Part shown: in pieces, positions 6,107 through 10,931 of the stretch
How the letters are laid out: each line of letters opens with the position of its first letter
Position numbering within the stretch: the first letter of the stretch is position 1
Assembly (NCBI GenBank): GCA_003242495.1
Contig: QGUO01000082.1
Coordinates: 1 to 10,931, forward strand
From: Pseudomonadota bacterium
GTDB lineage: Bacteria; Pseudomonadota; Gammaproteobacteria; Steroidobacterales; Steroidobacteraceae
Direction of reading: 5' to 3'
DNA length: 10,931 nt
Translations under genes and position numbers: made by a program
Notes under the pieces: model-generated
The model's database searches: none
What the model was told of the DNA's origin: nothing
What the model saw: the letters and a program-made list of their open reading frames with translations, nothing else

Positions 6107-7318
6107 ATGGACACGCTTCGCGAGCCGCTGTGCACGGCCGAGGAGATGGCGCGCTACGAGGTCGCTGCGGATTGGGTGCAGCGGCTGGCGGATCCGCGCG
6201 TCGACGAGGCGGCGATCCACGAATGGCTCGAGTGGTTCGGGGCCTGCGATGCCAACCGCCGGGCCTTCGAGGACCTGCATCGCCTGCGTCTCAGGCTGGG
6301 GGCACTGCCCGCCGCCGAGCGCGCGGAGCTCAGGCGCCGTGCCGGAGGGGCGTGGCCGGCGGCCGCTGCGGTCGAGGGACCGGATGATGCCCCCGGCGGT
6401 GAGTCGCGCCGCGGGGCGGGTGACACGCCCCCGTCCGCTCAGAGGCCGGGCGCATGGCGCCTGGCGGGCCTTGCGGTCGCCGCCATGCTGGTCCTGGTCG
6501 GGGCCTGGATCGCGCTGGCCGTGTGGCGCGGCGAGCGGGCGGCGCAGGCCGTCATCTACGCCGCGCCGGCGCGCGCCCATCGCACCATCGTCTTGCCGGA
6601 CGGCTCATCGGTGGTGCTGGCGTCCGACTCCATCATCGAAGTGCGCTATCCGGGTGACCGTCGCTTGGTCCAGGTGCGCCAGGGCGAGGCCTATTTCGAG
6701 GTGCGGCGCGATCCGCGGCGCCCCTTCGTCGTGAGCGCCGGTGGCATCCGCGTGACGGCCGTGGGCACGGCATTCAATGTCCAGCGTCGCCGCGACCGGG
6801 TGGCCGTCACGGTCACCGAAGGCAGCGTCAGGGTCTCGCAGGGCGGTCCGGATCGAGCCCGGCGCCAGACACCCGCCGCAGCACCGCGGGCCGGCGAATC
6901 CCTTCCCCGGCGCGAAGCCGACCGCCTGCACCAGGAGACGCAGTCGTCGGACGGCGCGGCCGCGAGCGAGCTGGTGCTCGCCGCCGGTCAACGCACGGAG
7001 CTGCCGCTGGCGGACACACAGGTGGCCGCTGCGGTGAGCGCAGCCGATGCCGTGCCGCAGTGGGTGGACGACCGGGTGGTGTTCATCGACGCGCGCCTGA
7101 GCGACGTGCTGAGCGTCGTCAATCCCTACGCGCCCAGGAAAGTGGTCATCTATGACCCGCGCGTCGGCGATCTCACCTTCACCGGCACCATCATCCGCAG
7201 CTACGTCGGCGAGTGGATCGCATCCCTGCCGTACGTGTACCCGGTACGTCCCGTGCCGCTCGAGGACGGCACGCTGACGTTGGTGAGCCGCGATCGGCCC
7301 GCCGGGACGACCCGCTAG
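6107..7318 (+). CDS. FecR-family anti-sigma/transmembrane signal transducer
   Basis: The 403-aa protein starts at ATG 6107, two bases after the sigma gene stop, with GGAGGGGAG (6091-6099) as a strong ribosome site inside the end of that gene. The N-terminal FecR anti-sigma domain (DUF4880-like) spans about residues 12-66, including W-L-E-W-F-G-A-C-D-A-N-R-R-A-F-E-D. A variable Pro/Gly/Arg linker follows, then one membrane helix at about 118-139. The periplasmic FecR domain spans about 150-245, with R-T-I-V-L-P-D-G-S-S-V-V-L-A-S-D-S, G-E-A-Y-F-E-V, R-P-F-V-V-S and V-G-T-A-F-N-V. A C-terminal STN-like segment covers about 318-398 (V-V-F-I-D-A-R-L-S-D-V-L-S-V-V-N-P-Y). It is longer than classical FecR (about 317 aa) because of the linker and a hydrophilic insert at about 245-288. 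It is inferred to sense the receptor's STN domain in the periplasm and to control the neighbouring sigma factor. Confidence 0.93.
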   Translation: MDTLREPLCTAEEMARYEVAADWVQRLADPRVDEAAIHEWLEWFGACDANRRAFEDLHRLRLRLGALPAAERAELRRRAGGAWPAAAAVEGPDDAPGGESRRGAGDTPPSAQRPGAWRLAGLAVAAMLVLVGAWIALAVWRGERAAQAVIYAAPARAHRTIVLPDGSSVVLASDSIIEVRYPGDRRLVQVRQGEAYFEVRRDPRRPFVVSAGGIRVTAVGTAFNVQRRRDRVAVTVTEGSVRVSQGGPDRARRQTPAAAPRAGESLPRREADRLHQETQSSDGAAASELVLAAGQRTELPLADTQVAAAVSAADAVPQWVDDRVVFIDARLSDVLSVVNPYAPRKVVIYDPRVGDLTFTGTIIRSYVGEWIASLPYVYPVRPVPLEDGTLTLVSRDRPAGTTR

Positions 7319-7441
7319 CGATGCAAGCAGCGCGCAAGGTGGCCGCACCGAGCGCCGCGTGACCAAGGCGCGCCGTCGCAGGGCGGCGGACGTCAGGGCT
7401 TTTCGAACCGCCGACCAGGCGGCACAACAGAGGGGGAAACG
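7319..7441. promoter_or_regulatory. 123-bp gap before the receptor gene, expected sigma-dependent promoter region
   Basis: This gap separates the FecR-like stop from the receptor start. It should hold the promoter recognised by the cognate ECF sigma factor if the receptor is regulated as in classical Fec systems. I could not identify a -35/-10 pair with confidence. A small 5-bp hairpin (CCGCC 7408-7412, GGCGG 7418-7422) and the ribosome site AGGGGGAAAC (7431-7440) are visible. Confidence 0.35.
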
Positions 7442-10400
7442 ATGCGCATAGGGGCGAAAGCAGGACCGACACGACAGGCGGCAAGCCGTTCCCTGCGAGG
7501 AGCGGTGAAGCTCGCGGCCATGAGTGCCCTGTTCTGTTCGCACGCGGTGGGCGAGGATCTGGCGAACCGCGCGGTGTACTTCGACATCAAGCCGCAATCG
7601 CTGGCCGGTGCGCTGATCGAATTCTCCAGACAAAGTCAGATCCAGGTCATGTCACAGGGCGCCGATCTCGCCCAGCGCCACAGCGCGGGCCTGGTGGGGC
7701 GCTACACCGTGCGCGAGGCGCTCGACAGGCTGTTGTCCGAGACCGACCTCGAGTACACGCCCACGGCGCCCAACACCATCGCAGCCCTGCCTCAGGGCGG
7801 ACCGCGCGGCGCGACCGGGCAACTGGTCGCGAGCCAGGGAACCATTCGGCTCGCGCAGGCCGATGTCGGACGGCCGGTGTCCGCGCCGGCGGTGGACAAT
7901 GCAAGCCCCGATGCGGCCGGCACCGGCAGCGCCACCGCGGCGGGCCAGCCGCTGCAGGAGGTGATCGTCAGCGGCTCGCGCATCGTGCGTTCCGGGTTCA
8001 CCGCGCCCACCCCGGTGACCGTGGTCGGCGCCCAGCGCATCGAGCAGCTCGCCGTGACCAACGTCGGCGATGCCTTGAACCGTCTGCCGGCGTTTCGCGC
8101 CACGCAGTCGCCGTCGACGTCGTTCCTGAGCGCCGCCAACATCGGCGCGCGCACGCTCGATCTGCGCGGCCTGGGCGCCGAGCGCACCCTGGTGCTGGTC
8201 AATGGTCGGCGCTTCATCCCGAGCTCCTCGCGCGGCACCGTCGACGTGAACCTGATCCCGGCGATGCTCATCGATCGGGTCGAGGTGGTGACCGGGGGCG
8301 CCTCGGCCGCCTATGGGTCCGACGCGGTGGCCGGCGTGGTCAACATCCTGCTCGATGACACGCTCACCGGCATGCGCGGACAGGTCTCCTATGGCGAGAG
8401 CCAGCGCGGCGACAATGGCGAGTACCAGGCATCGTTCGCCGGCGGCATGCCGTTCGCCGCGGGGCGTGGCCATGTCATCGTGGGCGCGGAGTACTCGGAC
8501 GCCGATGGCATGGGCAACTGCTACACGCGCAGCTGGTGTGCCACGGCCTGGTCCAACTTCAACAACCCGGGCCACCTGACCAACGGGCTGCCGGCGCTGG
8601 TGCGCATGCCGCACACGCATGGCGCGACGTTCACGCCCGGTGGGCTCATCAACGGCCCGGAGCCGCTGCGCGGCATCCAGTTCCTGGCCGACGGCACCCC
8701 GGCGCCGTTCGAGTACGGCAGCTTCGTCGGGCCGTTTTTCATGAGCGGCGGGGACGGGGAGGGCCGCAATGCCTTCTGGACCGCGCCGCTGCTGGCCGTG
8801 CCGGTGGAGCGTCTGGCGATGTTCGGTCGCGTCAATGTCGATCTCAGCGACGACGTCCGCGCGTTCGCCGACCTGTCCTTCGGGCGCATCCAGGCCCGCG
8901 GACAGGGCGCCCAGACCCGTGACACCAACATTGCCATCCAGCAGGACAATGCCTTTCTGCCGGAGTCGATCCGCCAGATGATGATCGACCACGACATTGC
9001 GACCCTGAGCTTCGGCCGCGCGGGCGAGGACCTGGGCGTGGCGATCAACCGCAATGACAACCGCACCTGGCGCCTCGCGCTCGGCCTGGAAGGCGAGCTC
9101 GGTGGGGGCTGGCGCTGGGACGGCTACTACCAGTACGGCGACAATGACTACGAGCAGACCGTGGAGAACAATCGCATCCAGTCCCGGTTCCCGCTGGCGG
9201 TGGATGCGGTGTACGCCCCCGATGGTTCGATCGTGTGCCGCTCGGCGCTCACCGATCCAAACAACGGTTGTCAGCCCATCAACTTGTTCGGGGAGTTCCA
9301 GTTCTCCCAGGCGGCGAAGGACTGGCTGTACGGCACCGCCTGGCAGCGCACGAAGATCGAGCAGCATGTGCTGGCGTTCAATCTCCAGGGCGAGCCGCTG
9401 TCGACCTGGGCCGGCCCCGTGCCCGTCGCCTTCGGCGTGGAGTATCGCGAGGACTCGATCGCGGGCGATGCCGATCCGATCTCGCAGGTGAGCGGCTGGT
9501 ACGTGGGCAACGGCCAGAGCGTCGATGGCAAGGTCGATGTGAAGGAGGCCTATCTCGAGACGGCGCTGCCCCTGGCGCGCGACACGGCGTTCGCGAAATC
9601 GCTGGAGCTCAACGGCGCCATGCGCCTGACGGAGTACTCCACGAGCGGCACCGTGGAGACCTGGAAGCTGGGCCTGGTGTACGAGCCGCTCGACTGGGTG
9701 CGCCTGCGGGCCACGCGCTCGCGTGACATCCGCGCGCCCAACGTGCAGGAGCTGTTCGGCGCCACCTCGGCGGCGTTCGGCCGCATCACCGACCCGCTCA
9801 CCAACCTGAACGGCCTGCCGCGGGTGTTCACGGGCGGCAATCCCGACCTGCAGCCGGAAGTGGCCGATACCTGGACGGCAGGCGTCGTGTTCACGCCCTA
9901 CGGGACGCTGTTCGACGGCTTGCGCGTCTCGCTGGATTATTTCGACATTTCGTTGAAGGATGCCATTACCACGGTCGGCGCACAGACCATCGTGGATCGC
10001 TGCGCCAGCGGCGCGGCGGATTTCTGCGAGCTGATCACCCGCGATGAGACCCTGGCAGTGATCGAAGTGCGCAACCCGGCCATCAACCTCAATCGTCTCA
10101 TCGCCCGCGGCACGGACCTGGAGCTCGATTACACGCTGCCGCAGCAGCCCTGGGGCAAGCTCGGCGTGCGCCTGCTGGGCACCTGGGTGAAGGACCTGAT
10201 CACCATCGACTCGGTGGGGCCGACCAATCGTGCCGGACAGACCGGCGTGCAGACCGGCGCGACGCCCGGCCTGCCGCGCTGGACGGCGAACGCCTCGGTG
10301 ACCTATGACTACGGACCGCTCATGCTCACCCTGGAAGGGCGCTACATCCCCAAGGGCAAGTACGATGCGACCCTCGTCGGGCCGGAGGACGACGGCTACA

Positions 10401-10639
10401 GTCCGCTGCTGCCCAACAGCATCAGCACCAATCGGGTCGACGGCCGGTTCTACATGAACCTCGCCGGGCAATACACCCTGGTCGAGCGCGGGGGCACGGA
10501 GATCGAGCTGTTCGGCGCCATCTACAATGCGCTCGATCGCGATCCGCCGGTGTCCATTGCCAACGGTGCGGGAACCAACACCATGCTGTTCGACGTGATG
10601 GGACGCCTGTATCGCCTGGGCCTGCGCTTCAGGTATTGA
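7442..10639 (+). CDS. TonB-dependent outer-membrane receptor with N-terminal STN signalling domain
   Basis: The 1065-aa protein starts at ATG 7442 right after a G-rich ribosome site (7431-7440). A signal peptide occupies about residues 1-37, with a basic start and then A-V-K-L-A-A-M-S-A-L. The STN domain spans about 41-117: A-V-Y-F-D-I-K-P-Q-S-L-A-G-A-L-I-E-F-S-R-Q-S, ...Y-T-V-R-E-A-L-D-R-L-L. A Gly/Ala-rich linker leads to the TonB box area L-Q-E-V-I-V-S-G-S-R-I (from residue 171). The plug spans about 185-305, with T-L-D-L-R-G-L-G, T-L-V-L-V-N-G-R-R and V-E-V-V-T-G-G-A-S-A-A-Y-G-S-D-A-V-A-G-V-V-N. The barrel follows and ends L-Y-R-L-G-L-R-F-R-Y with a terminal aromatic residue, as needed for barrel assembly. 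Cysteine pairs such as C360/C366 may staple extracellular loops. Known architecture: the STN domain contacts the FecR-type partner, matching the upstream genes. The barrel resembles large receptors of gammaproteobacteria and sphingomonads whose ligands include siderophores, glycans and peptides; the ligand here is not readable. Confidence 0.95.
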   Translation: MRIGAKAGPTRQAASRSLRGAVKLAAMSALFCSHAVGEDLANRAVYFDIKPQSLAGALIEFSRQSQIQVMSQGADLAQRHSAGLVGRYTVREALDRLLSETDLEYTPTAPNTIAALPQGGPRGATGQLVASQGTIRLAQADVGRPVSAPAVDNASPDAAGTGSATAAGQPLQEVIVSGSRIVRSGFTAPTPVTVVGAQRIEQLAVTNVGDALNRLPAFRATQSPSTSFLSAANIGARTLDLRGLGAERTLVLVNGRRFIPSSSRGTVDVNLIPAMLIDRVEVVTGGASAAYGSDAVAGVVNILLDDTLTGMRGQVSYGESQRGDNGEYQASFAGGMPFAAGRGHVIVGAEYSDADGMGNCYTRSWCATAWSNFNNPGHLTNGLPALVRMPHTHGATFTPGGLINGPEPLRGIQFLADGTPAPFEYGSFVGPFFMSGGDGEGRNAFWTAPLLAVPVERLAMFGRVNVDLSDDVRAFADLSFGRIQARGQGAQTRDTNIAIQQDNAFLPESIRQMMIDHDIATLSFGRAGEDLGVAINRNDNRTWRLALGLEGELGGGWRWDGYYQYGDNDYEQTVENNRIQSRFPLAVDAVYAPDGSIVCRSALTDPNNGCQPINLFGEFQFSQAAKDWLYGTAWQRTKIEQHVLAFNLQGEPLSTWAGPVPVAFGVEYREDSIAGDADPISQVSGWYVGNGQSVDGKVDVKEAYLETALPLARDTAFAKSLELNGAMRLTEYSTSGTVETWKLGLVYEPLDWVRLRATRSRDIRAPNVQELFGATSAAFGRITDPLTNLNGLPRVFTGGNPDLQPEVADTWTAGVVFTPYGTLFDGLRVSLDYFDISLKDAITTVGAQTIVDRCASGAADFCELITRDETLAVIEVRNPAINLNRLIARGTDLELDYTLPQQPWGKLGVRLLGTWVKDLITIDSVGPTNRAGQTGVQTGATPGLPRWTANASVTYDYGPLMLTLEGRYIPKGKYDATLVGPEDDGYSPLLPNSISTNRVDGRFYMNLAGQYTLVERGGTEIELFGAIYNALDRDPPVSIANGAGTNTMLFDVMGRLYRLGLRFRY

Positions 10640-10650
10640 GGGCGCGAGGC

Positions 10651-10680
10651 GGGTCTCGTCCGTTCCAGCGGGCGAGACCC
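10651..10680. terminator. Strong hairpin between convergent receptor and exonuclease genes
   Basis: The stem pairs 10651-10662 (GGGTCTCGTCCG) with 10669-10680 (CGGGCGAGACCC). This gives 12 bp including one G-T wobble, with a 6-nt loop, and it can be lengthened by three more pairs across a one-base bulge. It begins 12 nt after the receptor stop and lies 32 nt beyond the stop of the convergent gene. No T-tract follows on either strand, so it may protect 3' ends or stall polymerase rather than be a classical intrinsic terminator. Confidence 0.55.
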
Positions 10681-10711
10681 CGCCCGCCGCAGCGCCAGGC
10701 TCCCGCGATCG

Positions 10712-10931
10712 CTAGGCGCCGTTCTCCCGGCTCTCGCGCAACATGTTGCAGAACAAGGCGCCCTGCTCGATGGCGTCATCCAGGGCCACATGCGTGTGGG
10801 GCAGTGTCTCGAACCAGCGCCTGGGCATGTTGCGCTTGGTGCTGCGCCGATACCCGGTCTTGAGCAGCGCCATGGCGAAGGTCTTGATGTCGAGCGCCGA
10901 GTGGCCGAAGGGGCTCTCGCCCACGAACTTG
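10712..10931 (-). CDS. 3'-5' exonuclease (DnaQ-like, DEDDh), C-terminal part only
   Basis: The minus-strand frame is open to the window edge, and its real start lies beyond position 10931; 72 codons are visible. The visible end contains S-P-F-G-H-S-A-L-D-I-K-T-F-A-M, T-K-R-N-M-P-R-R-W-F and P-H-T-H-V-A-L-D-D-A-I-E-Q-G. The H-V-A-L-D segment is the HxxxD ExoIII motif of the DEDDh exonuclease superfamily, which supplies the catalytic histidine and the last metal-binding aspartate. Family members hydrolyse RNA or DNA from the 3' end in the cytoplasm using two metal ions. The earlier D-x-E motif (ExoI) would lie outside the window, so catalytic completeness cannot be judged. The blocks fit a small stand-alone exonuclease of about 180 aa better than RNase T or DnaQ itself. 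The internal GTG at 10924 is not a likely start because conserved residues extend past it. Confidence 0.82.
   Translation of the reverse strand, partial: KFVGESPFGHSALDIKTFAMALLKTGYRRSTKRNMPRRWFETLPHTHVALDDAIEQGALFCNMLRESRENGA

Noticed and set aside
7371..7388. CGCCG...CGGCG 5-bp stem in the gap before the receptor
   Set aside because: The stem is too short and commonplace in GC-rich sequence to call.
7652..10471. 939-codon open frame on the minus strand opposite the receptor gene
   Set aside because: It is Arg/His/Gln-rich with no domain pattern and lies wholly antisense to a clear TonB receptor; long antisense frames are usual in GC-rich genes.

Overview
The window is GC-rich bacterial chromosome, about two thirds G+C by eye. 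It looks proteobacterial, most likely a gammaproteobacterium, because it has a FecI/FecR pair beside a large STN-type TonB-dependent receptor, a BrkB/YihY membrane protein and a proteobacterial-looking DEDDh exonuclease. The exact lineage cannot be read from the sequence. No tRNA, rRNA, CRISPR array, insertion sequence or prophage is visible.

Region 1 (1-2760, + strand) is a compact three-gene set for D-amino acid metabolism. It holds the C-terminal two thirds of a D-amino acid (fold-type IV) aminotransferase, a DUF1611/DgcN-type P-loop protein and an enolase-superfamily DgcA/dipeptide-epimerase-type protein. The aminotransferase can form D-glutamate from D-alanine and 2-oxoglutarate. DgcN is known elsewhere as a D-Glu N-acetyltransferase and DgcA as an N-acetyl-D-Glu racemase, so together the three would carry D-amino nitrogen into L-glutamate. 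A small basic homeodomain-like helix-turn-helix protein (2853-3164) follows.

Region 2 (3201-5153) has two divergent genes. On the minus strand is a secreted protein made of two NTF2-like halves whose conserved blocks resemble a family I know mainly from fungi (DUF8021-like). On the plus strand is a six-helix YihY/BrkB membrane protein. They share a 177-bp gap with possible overlapping promoter elements.

Region 3 (5154-10639, + strand) is a cell-surface signalling locus. A 378-bp gene-free leader contains two perfect inverted repeats. It is followed by a FecI-like ECF sigma factor, a FecR-like transmembrane anti-sigma regulator 2 bp downstream, and a 1065-residue TonB-dependent receptor with an N-terminal STN signalling domain. 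In this architecture a ligand bound by the outer-membrane receptor is signalled through the periplasmic FecR C-terminus to the sigma factor, which usually drives the receptor gene. The ligand cannot be read from sequence.

Region 4 (10640-10931) has a strong hairpin between convergent genes and the C-terminal end of a 3'-5' exonuclease on the minus strand, which runs off the window. The most interesting points are the D-amino acid cassette with its ambiguous epimerase/racemase, the fungal-type duplicated NTF2-like secreted protein, and the palindromes ahead of the sigma factor.
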